From contig SZWC01001580.1 in assembly GCA_023375785.1 (NCBI GenBank), positions 100,385-140,611 on the forward strand: a stretch of 40,227 bases of DNA. Direction: 5' to 3'. Shown here in pieces: positions 13,206 through 28,029 of this stretch. The position numbers were made by a program, and so were the translations under genes. Source of the DNA: Penium margaritaceum (lineage: Eukaryota > Streptophyta > Zygnematophyceae > Desmidiales > Peniaceae). A model generated the notes under the pieces. That model saw only the letters and a program-made list of their open reading frames with translations. It did no database searches and was not told where the DNA came from. How positions within the stretch are numbered: the first letter of the stretch is position 1; the number at the start of each line of letters is the position of its first letter.

Positions 13206-14160
13206 TGTGTGGTCAACATTGACAACTCATAACAAGAGTCACAAATGGTCAGAGGGAGAGACAATGGTTTGGGAACCCTATGTATCAACTAGAAAGGACA
13301 GAGAACTTAAATACGTAGTGGAACGGTGTGGCTACTATGCACACCAAACAACAAAAATAGGCACATGTCATTGACCATGACCAAAGAATTTCAAAATGGG
13401 TGGTCAACGTTCACCAACCATAACACGAGTCACAAACGGTCCGAGGGGGAAACAATGGTCTGGGAATATGAGTTCTCAACTATCAAGTACAACGACCTTG
13501 AATTAGTTGTAGCACGTTGTGGCTTCCATGCACAATGACCGAACAAAGTAGGCATATGTACTGCCTTTGACCAAAGAAATCCGCTGTTTTTGGTCAATGT
13601 TGACAACTCATAATACGAGTCACAGATGGCCAGAGGGGGAAACAATGATTTGGGAACACCAGGTATCAGCTAGCAAACACAAGGACCTTCAATAAGTTGT
13701 GGCACGGTGTGGATACCATGCACGATGACCAACCAAAGTAGGCATATGTCACTGACCATGACCAAATAATGTCACCATGTGTGGTGAACTTTGACAACTC
13801 ATAACACGAGTCACCAATGGTCAGAGTGGAAGATATTGGTTTGTGAATGCTAGTTATCGATTAGCAAGTACAAATACCTTCAATATGTAGTGGCAAAGTG
13901 TGGCTACAATGTACAGTGACCAACCAAAGTATCCATAAGTCACTGACCATGACCAAAGGATATCAGTTCATGTGGTCAATATTGACAACTTGCAACACGG
14001 GTCACAGATAGCCAGAGGGGGTAACAATGGTTTGGGAAGACTAGCTATCAACTAGAAAGCACAAAGACCTTTAATACATAGTGACACGGCGTGGTAACCA
14101 TGAACAGTGACAGACCAAAGTAGGCATATGTCACTAACCATGACCAAACGAATTTCACAG

Positions 14161-14318
14161 TGTGTTTTCAACAATGGGGTAAACAATGGGCTGGGAACAC
14201 AAGGTATCAACTAGCAAGTACAAAGACCTTCAACAAGTAGTGGCACGGTGTGGCTAGCATGCAGAGTGACCAACCAAAGGATGCATACGTTACTGACTAT
14301 GACCGAAAAAGTCCACTA
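14161..14318. repeat. Type A monomer with internal ~34-bp deletion
   Basis: After gaatttcacagtgtgttttcaac the sequence jumps to aatggggtaaacaatggg. The usual ggtcaacgttgaaaac / cacgagtcac / ggtcagagg stretch is missing. The monomer is about 158 bp and the landmark spacing (13166 to 14279) falls to 1113. This is the clearest spacing change that is not a whole number of monomers. Confidence 0.85.
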
Positions 14319-17300
14319 TGTGTGGTCAAAATTGACAACTCATAACACGAGTCACAAATGGTCAGAGGGAGAGACGATGGTTTAGGAACCCTATGTATCG
14401 ACTACAAAGGACAAATAACTTCAATACGCAGTGGCAGGGTGTGGCTAATATGCACACCAAACAACCAAACTAGGCATATGTCACTGACCATGACCAAAGA
14501 ATTTCAATATGGGCGGTCACTGTTCACCAACCATAACACGAGTAACAAACGGTCAGAGGGGGATACAATGCTCTGGGAATATCAGTTCTCAACTAGCAAG
14601 TACAACGAACTTCAATCAGTAGTAGCACGCTGTGGCTACCATGCACAGTGACCGACCAAAGTAGGCATATGTACTGCCTTTGACCAAAGAAATCCGCTGT
14701 GTGTGGTCAACATTGACAACTCATAATACGAGTCACAAATGGTCAGGGGGGGGAACCAATGGTTTGGGAACACCAGGTATCAAATAGCAAGAAAAAGGAC
14801 CTTCAATAAGTTGTGGCACGGTGTGGATACCATGCACGATGACCAACCAAGGTAGGCATACGTCACTGACAATGACCAAAGAATGTCACTATGTGTGGTA
14901 AACCTTGACAACTCATAACAGGAGTCACACATGGTCAGATGGGAAGATAATGGTTTGTGAATACTAGTTATCGACTAGCAAGTACAAATACCTTCAATAT
15001 GTAGTGGTACAGTGTGGCTACAATGCATAGTGACCAACCAAAGTATGCATATGTCACTGACCATGACCAAAGAATTGCACTTCATGTGGTCAATGTTGAC
15101 AACTCACAACACAAGTCACAGGTAGTCGGAGGGGGGTAACTGGTTTGGGAAGACTAGCTATCAACTACAAAGCACAAAGACCTTCAATATGTAGTGACAC
15201 GGCGTGGTAACCATGTATAGTGACAAACCAAACTAGGCATATGTCAGTAATCATGACCAGAAGAATTTCACAGTGTGTGGTCAACGTTGAAAACTCATAA
15301 CACGAGTCACAAATGGTCAGAGGGGGAAACAATGGGTTGGGAACACTAGTGATCAACTAGCAAGTGTAAAGACCTTGAACAAGTACTCGCACTTTGTCGC
15401 TAGCGTGCGCAGTGACCAACCAAAGGATGCATACGTCACTGACTATGACCGAAGAAGTCCACTATGTCTGGTCAACATTGACAACTCATAACACGAGTCA
15501 CAAATGGTCAGAGGGAGAGACAATGGTTTGGGAACCCTATGTATTGCCTAGAAAGGACGAAGAACTTCAATATGTAGTCGCACGGTGTGGCTTCTATGCA
15601 CACCAAACAACCAAACTAGGCATATCTCACTGACCATGACCAGAAAATTTCAATATGGGTGGTCAACGTACACCAACCATAACACGAGCCACAAACGGTC
15701 AGAGGGGGAAACAATGGTCTGGGAATATCAGTTCTCAACTAGCAAGTACAAAGACCTTCAATCAGTAGTAGCAAGGTGTGGCTACCATGCACAATGACCG
15801 ACCAAAGTAGGCATATGTCCTGCCTTTGACCAAAGAGACCCGCTGTGCGTGGTCAACGTTGACAACTCATAATACGAGTCACAAATGGTCAGAGGGATAA
15901 ACATTGGTTTGGGAACACCAGGTATCAACTAGGAAGCACAAGGACCTTCAATAAGTTGTGGCACGGTGTGGATACCATGCACAATGACCAACCAAGGTAG
16001 GCATATGTCACTGACCATGACCAAATAATGTCACTATGTGTGGTAAACTCTGACAACTCATAACATGAGTCACAAATGGTCAGAGTGGAAGATAATGGTT
16101 TGTGAATACTAGTTATCGACTAGCAAGTACAAATACCTTCAATATGTTGTGGCACAGGGAGGGGTACCATGCACAGTGACCAACCAAAGTATGCAGATGT
16201 AACTGACCATGACTAAAGAATTCCACTTCATGTTGTTAACGTTGAAAACTCACAACACGAGTCACAGATAGTCAGAGGGGGGTAACAATGGTTTGGGAAG
16301 ACTAGCTATGAACTAGAAAGCATAAAGACCTTCAATACGTAGTGACACGGCGTGGTAACCATGTACAGTGACAAACCAAAGTAGGCATATGTCACTAACC
16401 ATGACCAGAAGAATTTCACACTGTGTGGTCGACGTTGAAAACTCATCACACGAGTGAAAAATGGTCAGAAGGGGGAAACAATGGGTTGGGAACACTAGTT
16501 ATCAACTAGCAAGTACAAAGACCTTCAACAAGTAGTGGCACGGTGTGGCTAGCGTGCACAGTGACCAACCAAAGGATGCATACATCACTGGCTATGACCG
16601 AAGAAGTCCACTATGTTTGGTCAACATTGACAACTCATAACACGAGTCACAAATGGTCAGAGGGAGAGACAATGGTATGGAAACCCTATGTATCAACAAG
16701 AAAGGACACTGAACTTCAATACATAGTGACATGGTGTGGCTACTATGCACACAAAACAATCCAACCAGGCATATGTCACTCACCATGACCAAATTATTTC
16801 TATATGGGTGGTCAACGTTCACGAACCATAGCACGAGTCACAAATGGTCAGAGGGGGAAACAATGGTCTGGAAATATCAGTTCTCAACTAGCAAGTACAA
16901 CAACTTTCATTCAGTAGTAGCACGGTCTGGCTACCATGCACAACAACCGACCAAAGAAGGCATTTGTACTGCCTTTGACCAACGAAATCCGATGTGTGTG
17001 GTCAACGTTGACAACTCATAATACGTGTCACAGATGGTCAGGGGGGAAAACAATGGTTTGGGAACACCCGGTATAAACTAGCAATCACAAGGACGCTCAA
17101 TAAGTTGTGGCACAGTGTGGATACCATGCACGATGATCAACCAAAGTAGGCATATGTCATTGACCATGACCAAAGAATGTCACTATGTGTGGTTAACGTT
17201 GACAACTCATAACATGAGTCAAAAATGGTCAGAGTGGAAGATAATGGTTTATGAATACTAGTTATCGACTAGTAAGTACAAATACCTTCAATATGTAGCT

Positions 17301-20293
17301 GCACAGTTTGGCTACCATGCACAATGACCAGCCAAACTATGCATATAACACTGACCATGACAAATGAATTTCACTTCATCTGGTCAACGTTAACCACTCA
17401 CAACACGAGTCACACATAGTCAGATGGGGGGTAAAAATTGTTTTGGAACACTAGCTATCAACTAGAAAGCACAAAGACCTTCAATACATAGTGACACGGC
17501 GTGGTAACCATGTACAGTGACAAACCAAAGTAGGCATATGTAACTGACCATGAACAAAAGAATTTAACAGTGTGTGGTCAACGTTGAAAACTCATAACAC
17601 GAGTCACAAATGGTCAGAGGGGGACACAATGGATTGGGAACACAAGTTATCAACTAGCAAGTACAAGAACATTCAACAAGTAGTGGCACGGTGTGGCTAG
17701 TGTGCAAATCGACCAACCAAAGGATGCACATGTCACTGACTATGGCGGAAGAAGTCCACTATGTGTGGTCAACATTGACAACTCATAACACGAGTCACAT
17801 ATGGTCAGAGGGCGAGACAACGGTTTGAGAACCCTATGTATTGACTAGAAAGGACAAAGAACTTCAATACGTAGTGGCACGGTGTGGCTACTATGCACAC
17901 CAAACAACCAAACTAGGCATATGTCACTGACCATAACCAAAGAATTGCAATATGGGTGGTCAACGTTCACCAACCATAACACGAGTCACAAACGGTCAGA
18001 GGGGGAAACAATGGTCTGGGAATATCAGTTCTCAACTAGCAAGTACAACGACCTTCGATCTGTAGTTGCACGGTGTGGCTACCGACCAAAGTAGGCATAT
18101 TTACTGCCTTTGACCAAAGAAATCCGCTGTGTGTGGTCAACGTTGACAAATCATAATACGAGTCACAAATGGTCAGAGGGAGAAACTATGGTTTGGGAAC
18201 ACCAGGTATCAACTAGCAAGTACAAGGACCTTTAATAAGTTGTGGCACGGTGTGGATACCATGCACGGCTACCAACCAAAGTAGGCATTTGTCACTGACC
18301 ATGACCAAATAATGTCACTATGTGTGGTAAACGTTGACAACTCAAAACACGAGTCAAAAATGGTCAGAGTGCAAGATAATGGTTTGTGAATACGAGTTAT
18401 CGACTAGTTAGTACAAATACCTTCAATATGTAGTGGCACAGTGTGGCTACCATGCATAGTGACCAACCAAATTATGCATATGTCACTGACCATGACCAAA
18501 GAATTCCACTTCATGTGGTCAATGTTGACAACTCACAACACAAGTCACAGATAGTCAGAGGGGGGTAACAATGGTTTGGGAATAATAGCTATGAACTAGA
18601 AAGCATAAAGATCTTCAATACGTAGTGACACGGCGTGGTACCCATGTACAGTGACAAACCAAATTAGGCATATGTCACTAACAATGACCAGAAGAATTTC
18701 ATAGTGTGTGGTCAACGTTGAAAACTCATAACACGTGTCGCAAATGGTCAGAGGTGGAAACAATGGGTTGGGAACACTGGTTATCAACTAGCAAGTACAA
18801 AGACCTTCAACAAGTAGCGGCACGGTGTGGTTAACGTGCACAGTGACCAACCAAAGGATGCATACGTCACTGACTATGACCGAAGAAGTCCACTATGTGT
18901 GGTCAACATTGACAACTCATAACACGAGTCACAAATGGTCAGAGGGAGAGACAATGGTATGGAAACTCTATGTATCAACAAGAAAGGACAAAGAACTTCA
19001 ATACATAGTGACACGGTGTGGCTACTATGCACACCAAACAACCCAACTAGGCATATGTCACTGACCATGACCAAATAATTTCTATATGGGTGGTCAACGT
19101 TCACCAACCATAACACGAGTCACAAACGGTCAAAGGGGAAAACAATGTTCTGGAAATATCAGTTCTCAACTAGCAAGTACAACGAACTTCATTCAGTAGT
19201 AGCACGGTGTGGCTACCATGCACAACAACCGACCAAAGTAGGCATATGTACTGCCTTTGACCAACGAAATCCGATGTGTGTGGTCAACGTTGACAACTCA
19301 TAATACGTGTCACAGATGGTCAGAGGGGAAAACAAAGGTTTAGGAACACCAGGTATAAACTAGCAAGCACAAGGACGTTCAATAAGTTGTGGCACAGTGT
19401 GGATACCATGCACGATGACCAACCAAAGTAGGCATATGTCACTGACCATGACCCAAAGAATGTCACTATGTGTGGTAAACTTTGACAACTCATAACACGA
19501 GTCACAAATGGTCAGAGTGGAAGATAATGGTTTGTGAATACTAGTTATCGACTAGTAAGTACAAATACCTTCAATATGTAGTGGCACAGTGTGGCTACCA
19601 TGCACAATGACCAGCCAAAAAATGCGTATGCCACTGACCATGATAAATGAATTTCACTTCATCTGGTCAACGTTAACCACTCACAACACGAGTCACACAC
19701 AGTCAGAGGGGGGGTAACAATTGTTTTGGAACACTAGCTATCAACTAGAAAGCACAAAGACCTTCAATACATAGTGACACGGCGTGGTAACCATGTACAG
19801 TGACAAACCAAAGTAGGCATATGTCACTGACCATGACCAAAAGAATTTAACAGTGTGTGGTCAACGTTGAAAACTCATAACACGAGTCACAAATGGTCAG
19901 AGGGGGAAACAATGGATTGGGAACACTAGTTATCAACTAGCGAGTACAAGAACATTCAACAAGTAGTGGCACGGTGTGGCTAGCGTGCACAGTGACCAAC
20001 CAAAGGATGCATACGTCATTTACTATGGCCGAAGAAGTCCACTAAGTGTGGTCAACATTGACAACTCAAAACACGAGTCACAAATGGTCAGAGGGAGAGA
20101 CAATGGTTTGGAAACCCTATGTATCAACTAGAAAGGACAAAGAACTTTAATACGTAGTGGCACGTTCTGGCTATTATGCACAGCAAACAACCAAACTAGG
20201 TATATGTCACTGACCATGACCAAAGAATTGCAATATGGGTGGTCAACGTTCACCAACCATAACACGAGTGACAAACGGTCAGAGGGGGGAAAC

Positions 20294-20325
20294 AATGGTC
20301 TGCGAACATCAGTTCGCAGACCATT
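20294..20325. repeat. Perfect 14-bp inverted repeat with 4-nt loop inside a C monomer
   Basis: The left arm aatggtctgcgaac (20294-20307) and right arm gttcgcagaccatt (20312-20325) are exact reverse complements around atca. The normal C monomer has only the weak quasi-palindrome gggaatatcagttctc here. Downstream, acaatgaccttacatcagt is a degenerate second copy of acaacgaccttcaatcagt. The stretch is about 16 bp longer than in other C monomers. This fits a short template-switch event that turned a quasi-palindrome into a perfect palindrome. Confidence 0.9.
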
Positions 20326-20438
20326 ACAATGACCTTACATCAGTACAACGACCTTCAATCAGTAGTAGCACAGTGTGGCTACCATGAACAATGACCTACC
20401 AACGTAGGCATATGTACTGCCTTTGACCAAAGAAATCC

Positions 20439-20822
20439 GCTGTGTGGTCAACGTTGACAACTCATGATACGAGTCACAGATGTTCAAAGGGGGAAACAAT
20501 GTTTTGGGAACACCAGGTATCAAGTAGCAAGCACAAGGACCTTCAATAGGTTGTGGCACGGTGTGGATACCACGCACGATGATCAACCAAAGTAGGCATA
20601 TGTCACTGACCATGACCAAAGAATTTAACTTCATGTGGTCAATGTTGACAACTCACAACACGAGTCACAGATAGTCAGAGGGGGTAACAATGGTTTGGGA
20701 AGACTAGCTATCAACTAGAAAGCACAAAGACCTTCAATACGTAGTCACATGGCGTAGTAACTGTGTACAGCAAAAAACCAAAGTAGGCATATGTCACTAA
20801 CCATAACCAAACGAATTTCACA
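20439..20822. repeat. HOR with monomer E missing (D joined directly to F)
   Basis: The D monomer (head 20439) passes straight into an F head (catgtggtc at 20632) through tcactgaccatgaccaaag, a string shared by D and E tails. The spacing from 20005 to 20975 is 970 bp: five monomers plus about 16 bp from the hairpin insertion just upstream. This is deletion of exactly one monomer by in-register exchange. Confidence 0.87.
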
Positions 20823-23800
20823 GTGTGTGGTCAACGTTGAAAACCCATAACACGAGTCACAAGTGGTCAGAGGAGGAAACAATGGGTTGGGAACATTTGT
20901 TATCAACTAGCAAGTACGAATACCTTCAACAAGTAGTGGCACGGTGTGGCTAGCATGCACAGTGACCAACCAAAGGATGCATACGTCGCTGACTATGACC
21001 GAAGAAGTCCACTGTGTGTGGTCAACATTGACAACTCATAACACGAGTCACAAATGGACAGAGGGAGAGACAAATGTTTGGGAACCATATGTATCGACTA
21101 AAAAGGAAAAATAAATTCAATACATAGTGGCACGGTGTGGCTACTATGCACACAAAACAACCAAACTAGGCATATGTCACTGACCATGACCAAAGAAATG
21201 CAATATGGGTGGTCAACGTTCACCAACCATAACACGAGTCACAAACGGTCAGAGGGGGAAACAATGGTCTGGGAATATCAGTCATAAAGTAGCAAGTACG
21301 ACCTTCAATCAGAAGTAGCACGGTGTGGCTACCATGCACAATGACCGACCAAAGTAGGCATATGTATTGCCTTTGACCAAAGAAATCCGCTGTATGTGGT
21401 CAACGTTGACAACTCATAATACGAGTCACAAATGGTCAGAGGGAGAAACAATGGTTTGGGAACACCAGGTATCAACTAACAAGCACAAGGAACTTCAATA
21501 AGTTTTGGCACGGTGTGGATATCATGCACGATGACCAACCAAAGTAGGCATATGTCACTGACCATGACCAAAGAATGTCACTATGTGTGGTAAACGTTGA
21601 CAATTCATAACACGAGTCACAAATGATTAGAGTGGAAGATAATGGTTTGTCAATACTAGTTATGGACTAGCAAGTACAAATACCTTCAATATGTAGTGGC
21701 ACAGTGTGGCTACAATGCACAGTGACTAACCAAAGTATGCATATGTCACTGACCATGACGAAAGAATTTAACTTCATCTGGTCAACGTTGACAACTCACA
21801 ACACGAGTCACTTATTGTCAGAGGGGGTAACAATGGTTTGGGAAGACTAGCTATCAACTAGAAAGCACAAAAACTTTCAATACCTAGTGACATGGCGTGG
21901 TAACCATGTACAGTGACAAACCAAAGTAGGCATATGTTACTGGCCATGACCAAAGAATTTCAAGATGGGTGGTCAACGTTCACAACCCATAAAACGAGTC
22001 ACGAATGGTCAGATGGGGAAACAATGGGTCGGGAACACTAGTTATCAACTAGCAAGTACAAAGACCTTCAACAAGTAGTGGCACGGTGTGGCTAGCGTGC
22101 ACCGTGACCAACCAAAGGATGCATACGTCATTGAATCTGACCGAGGAAGTCCACAATGTGTGGTGAACCTTGACAACTCATAACAGGAGTGACAAATGGT
22201 CAGAGGGAGAGACAATGGTTTGGGAACCCTATGTATAAACTAGAAAGGACAAAGAACTTCAATACATAGTGGCACGTTGTTGCTACTATGCACACCAAAC
22301 AACCAAACTAGGCATATGTCACTGACCATGACCAAAGAATTGCAATATGGATGGTCAACGTTCACCAACCATAACATGAGCCACAAACGGTCAGAGGGGG
22401 AAACAATGGTTTGGGAATATCAGTTCTCAACTAGCAAGTACAACGCCCTTCAACCAGTAGTAGCACGGTGTGGCTGCCATGCACAATGACCGACCAAAGT
22501 AGGCATATGTACTGCCTTTATCAAAGAAATCCGCTGTGTGTGGTCAATGTTGACAGCTCATTATACCAGTCACAAATGGTTAGAGGGGGAAACAATGGTT
22601 TGGGAACACCAGGTATCAACAAGCTGGCACAAGGACCTTCAATAAGTTGTGGCACGATGTGGATACCATGCAGCATGAACAACCAGAGTAGGCATATGTC
22701 ACTGACCATGACCAAATAATGTCACTATGTGTTGTTAACCTTGACAACTCATAACACGAGTCACAAATGGTCAGAGTGGAAGACAATGGTTTGCAAATAC
22801 TAGTTATCGACTAGAAAGTACAAATACCTTCAATATGTAGTAGCACAGTGTGGCTACAATGCACAGTGACCAACCAAAGTATGCATATGTCACTGACCGT
22901 GACCAAAGTATTTCACTTCATGTGGTCAATGTTGACAACTCATAACACGAGTAACAGATAGTCAGAAGGGGTAACAATGGTTTGGGAACACTAGCTATCA
23001 ACTAGAAAGCACAAAGACCTTCAATAGGTAGTGACACGGCGTGGTAACCATGCACAGTGACAAACCAAAGTAGGCATATGTCACTAACCATGACCAAAAG
23101 AATTTCACAGTGTGTGGTCAACGTTGAAAACTCATAACACAAGTCATAAATGGTCAGAGGAGAAAACAATGGTTTGGGAACAATAGTTATCAACTAGAAA
23201 GTACAAAGACCCTCAACAAGTAGTGTACGGTGTGGCTAGCGTGCACAGTGACCAAAAAAAGGATGCATACGTCACTGACTATGACCGAAGATGTCCACTA
23301 TGTGTGGTCAACATTGACAACTCATAACACGAGTCACAAATGGTCAGAGGGAGAGACAATGGATTGGGAACCCTATGTATTGACTAGAAAGGACAAAGAC
23401 TTTCAATACGTAGTGGCACGGTGTGGCTACTATGCACACAAAACAACCAAACTAGGCATATGTCACTGACCATGACCAGAGAATTTTAACATGGGTGGTC
23501 AACGTTCACCAACCATAACACGAGTCACAAACGATCTGAGGGGGAAACAATGGTCTGGGAATATCAGTTCTCAACTAGCAAGTACAACGACCTTCAATCA
23601 GTAGTAGTACGGTGTGGCTACCATACACAATGACCAACCAAATTCCGCATATGTACTGCCTTTGACCAAAGAAATCCGCTGTATGTGGTCAACGTTGACA
23701 ACACATAATACGAGTCACAAATGGTCAGAGGGAGAAACAATGGTTTGGGAACACCAGGTATCGACTAAAAAGCACAAGCACCTTCAATAAGTTGTTGCAC

Positions 23801-23830
23801 GGTGTGGATATCATGCACGATGACCAACCA

Positions 23831-24590
23831 AAGTAGGCATATGTCACTGACCATGACCAAAGAATGTCACTGTGTGGTAATCGTTGACAATTCATACCAC
23901 GAGTCACAAATGATAAGAGTGGAAGAAAATGGTTTGTCAATACTAGTTATCGACTAGCAAGTACAAATACCTTCAATATGTAGTGGCACAGTGTGGCTAC
24001 AATGCACAGTGACCAACCAAAGTATGCATATGTCACTGACCATGACCAAAGAATTTCACTTCATGTGGTCAATGTTGACAAATCACAACACGATTCACAG
24101 ATAGTCAGAGGGGGTAACAATGGTTTGGGAAGACTAGCTATGAACTAGAAAGCACAAAGACCTTCAATACGTAGTGATATGGCGTGGTAACCATGTACAG
24201 TGACAAACCAAAGTAGGCATATGTCACTGACCATGACCAAAGAATGTCACTGTGTGGTAATCGTTGACAATTCATACCACGAGTCACAAATGATAAGAGT
24301 GGAAGAAAATGGTTTGTCAATACTAGTTATCGACTAGCAAGTACAAATACCTTCAATATGTAGTGGCACAGTGTGGCTACAATGCACAGTGACCAACCAA
24401 AGTATGCATATGTCACTGACCATGACCAAAGAATTTCACTTCATGTGGTCAATGTTGACAAATCACAACACGATTCACAGATAGTCAGAGGGGGTAACAA
24501 TGGTTTGGGAAGACTAGCTATGAACTAGAAAGCACAAAGACCTTCAATACGTAGTCACACGGCATGGTAACCATGTACAATGACCAACCA
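23831..24590. repeat. Tandem duplication of an E+F pair (2 x 380 bp)
   Basis: 23831-24210 and 24211-24590 read the same over nearly their whole length. They share private changes: gtcactgtgtggtaatcg, cataccacgag, aatgataagagtgg, gaagaaaatgg and gacaaatcacaacacgattc. The copies first differ near the distal end (gtgatatggcg versus gtcacacggcat). The spacing of 1524 bp is the normal HOR plus two monomers. It is one of the youngest events in the array. Confidence 0.9.
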
Positions 24591-24944
24591 AAGTAGGCAT
24601 ATGTCACCGACAATGACCAAAAGAATTTCACAGTGTGTGGCCAACGTTGAAAACTCATAACACGAGTCACAAATGGTGAGAGGGGGAAACAATGGGTTGG
24701 GAACACTAGTTATCAACTAGAAAGTACAAAGACCTTCAACAAGTAGTGGCACGGTGTGGCTAGCGTGCATAGTGACCAATCAAAGGATGCATACGTCACT
24801 GACTATGACTGAAGAAGTCCACTATGTGTGGTCAACATTGACAACTCATAACATGAGTCACAAATGGTCAGAGGGAGAGACAATGGTTTGATAACTCTAT
24901 ATATCGACTAGAAAGGACAAAGAACTTCAATACGTACTTGAACG

Positions 24945-26692
24945 GTGTGGCTGATATGCACACCAAACAACCAAACTAGGCATATGTCACTGAACATGAC
25001 CAAAGAATTTCAATATGGGTGGTCAACGTTCACCAACCATAACACGAGTCACAAACGGTCAGAGGGGGAAACAATGGTCTGGAAATATCAGTTCTCAACA
25101 AGCAAGTACAACGACCTTCAATCAGTAGTAGCACGGTGTGGCTACCATGCACGATGACCAACCAAAGTAGGCATATTTACTTCCTTTGACCAAAGAAATC
25201 CACTATGTGTGGTCAACGTTGACAACTCATAATACATGTCACAAATGGCAGAGGGGGAAACAATGGTTTGGAACACGAGGTATCAACTAGCAAGCATAAG
25301 GACCTTCAATCAGTTGTGGCACGGTGTGGATACCATGCACGATGACCAACGAAAGTAAACATATGTCACTGACCATGACCAAGGAATGTCACTATGTGTG
25401 GTAAACTTTGACAACTCATCACACGAGTCACAAATGGTCAGGGTGGAATATAATGGTTTGTGAATAATAGTTATCGACTAGCAAGTACAAATACCTTCAA
25501 TATGTAGTGGCACGGTGGTGCTACAATGCACAGTGACCAACCAAAGTATGCATATATCACTGACCAACACCAGAGAATTTCACTTCATGTGGTCAATGTT
25601 GAAAACTTGCAACACGAGTCACAGATAGACAGAGGGGGTAACAATGGTTTGGGAAGACTAGATATCAACGATAAAGCACAAAGACCTTCAATACATAGTG
25701 ACACGGCGTGGTAACCATATAAAGTGACATACCGAAGTAGGCATATGTCACTGACCATGACCAAAGAATTTCAATATGGGTGGTGAACGTTCACCAACCA
25801 TAACACGAGTCACAAACGGTCATATGGGGAAAGAATGGTCTGGGAATATAAGTCCTCAACCAGAAAGTACAATGACCTTCAATCAGTATCAGCACGGTGT
25901 CGCTACCATGCACAATGACCGACCAGAGCAGGCATATGTACTGCCTTTGACCAAAGAAATCCTCTGTGTGTGGTCAACGTTGACAACTCATAACACGAGT
26001 CACAAATGCTCAGAGGGGGAAACTATGGTTTGGGAACACCAGGTATCAACTAGCAAGTACAAGGACCTTCACTAAAATGTGGCACAATGTGGATACCATG
26101 CACGATGACCAACCAAAGTAGGCATATGGCACTTACCACAACCAGATAATGTGACTATGTGTGGTAAACGTTGACAACTCATAACACGAGTCACAAATGG
26201 TTAGAGTGGAAGATAATGATTTGTGAATACTAGTTATTGACTAGCAAGTACAAAAACCTTCAATATGTAGTGGCACAGTGTGGCTACCCTTTACACTGAC
26301 CAACCAAAGTATGCATATGTCTCTGACCATGACCGGAGAATTTCACTTCATGTGGTCAACGTTGACAACTCACAACACGAGTCACAGATAGTCAGAGGGG
26401 GGTAACAATGGTTTGGGAAGACTAGCTATCAACTAGAAAGCACAAAGACCTTCAATACGTAGTGACACGGCGTGGTAACCATGGACAGTGACAAACCAAA
26501 CTAGGCATATGTCACTTTCCATGACCAACGAATTTCAATATGGATGGTCAACGTTCACAACCCATAACACGAGTCAGAAATGGTCAGAGGGGGAAACAAT
26601 GGGTTGCGAACACTAGTTATCAACTAGCAAGTACAAAGACCTTCAACAAGTAGTGGCACAGTGTGGCTAGTATGCACAGTGACCAACCGAAG
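24945..26692. repeat. Expanded HOR: C-D-E-F block present twice before A
   Basis: The monomer order is C (about 25010), D, E, F, then C (about 25760), D, E, F, A2, B. The second C follows an F tail directly. The landmark spacing from 24785 to 26692 is 1907 bp, equal to 1146 plus four monomers. Confidence 0.85.
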
Positions 26693-28029
26693 GATGCATA
26701 CATCACTCACTATGACCGAAGAAGTCCACTATGTGTGGTCAACATTGACAACTCACAACACGAGTCACAAATGGTCAGAGGGAGAGACAATTTTTTGGGA
26801 ACCCTATGTATCAACGAGAAAGGACAAAGAATTTCAATACATAGTGGCACGGTGTGGCTACTATGCACACCAAATAACTAAACTAGGCATATGTCAGTGA
26901 CCATGACCAAATAATTTCAATATGGGTGGTCAACATTCACCAACCATAACACGAGTCACAAACGGTCAGAGGGGGAAACAATGGTCTGGGAATATCAGTT
27001 CTCAACTAGCACGTACAACGACCTTCAATCAGTAGTAGCACGGTGTCGTTGCCATGCTCAATGACCGACCAAAGTAGGCATATGTATTGCCTTTGACCAA
27101 AGAAATCCGCTGTGTGTGGTCAACGTTCACAACTCATAATACGAGTCACAAATGTTAAGATGGGGAAACAATGGTTTGGGAACACCAGGTATCAACTAGC
27201 AAGCACAAGGACCTTCAATAAGTTGAGGCACGGTGTGGATGCCATGCACGATGACCAACCAAAGTAGGCATATGTCACTGACCATGGCCAAAGAATGTCA
27301 CTATGTGTGGTAAACGTTGACAACTCATAACAGGAGTAACCAATGGTCAGAGTGGAAGATAATGGTTTGTGAATAATAGTTTTCGACTAGCAAGTACAAA
27401 TACCTTCCATATGTAGTGGCAGAGTGTGGCTACAATGCACAGTGACCATCCAAAGTATGCATATGTCACTGACCATGACCAAAGAATTTCACTTCATGTG
27501 GTCAATGTTGACAACTCACAACACGAGTCACAGATAGTCAGAGGGGGTAACAATGGTTTGGGAAGACTAGCTATCAAGTAGAAAGCACAAAGACCTTCAA
27601 TACGTAGTGACACGGCGTGGTAGCCATGTACAGTGACAAACCAAAGTAGGCATATGTCACTGACCATGACCAAAAATATTTCACAGTGTGTGGTCAACGT
27701 TGAAAACTCATAACACAAGTCACAAATGGTCAGAGGGGGAAACAATGGGCTGGAAACAATAGTTATCAACTACCAAGAACAAAGACCTTCAACAAGTAGT
27801 GGCACGGTGTAGCTAGCATGCACAGTGACCAACCAAAGGATGCATACGTCACTGGCTATGACCGAAGAAGTCCACTATGCGTGGTCAACATTGACAACTC
27901 ATAACACGAGTCACAAATGGTCAGAGGGAGAGAGAATGGTTTGTGAACCCTATGTATTGACTAGAAAGGACAAATAACTTCAATATGCAGTGGCACTGTG
28001 TGGCTACTATGCACACCAAACAACCAAAC

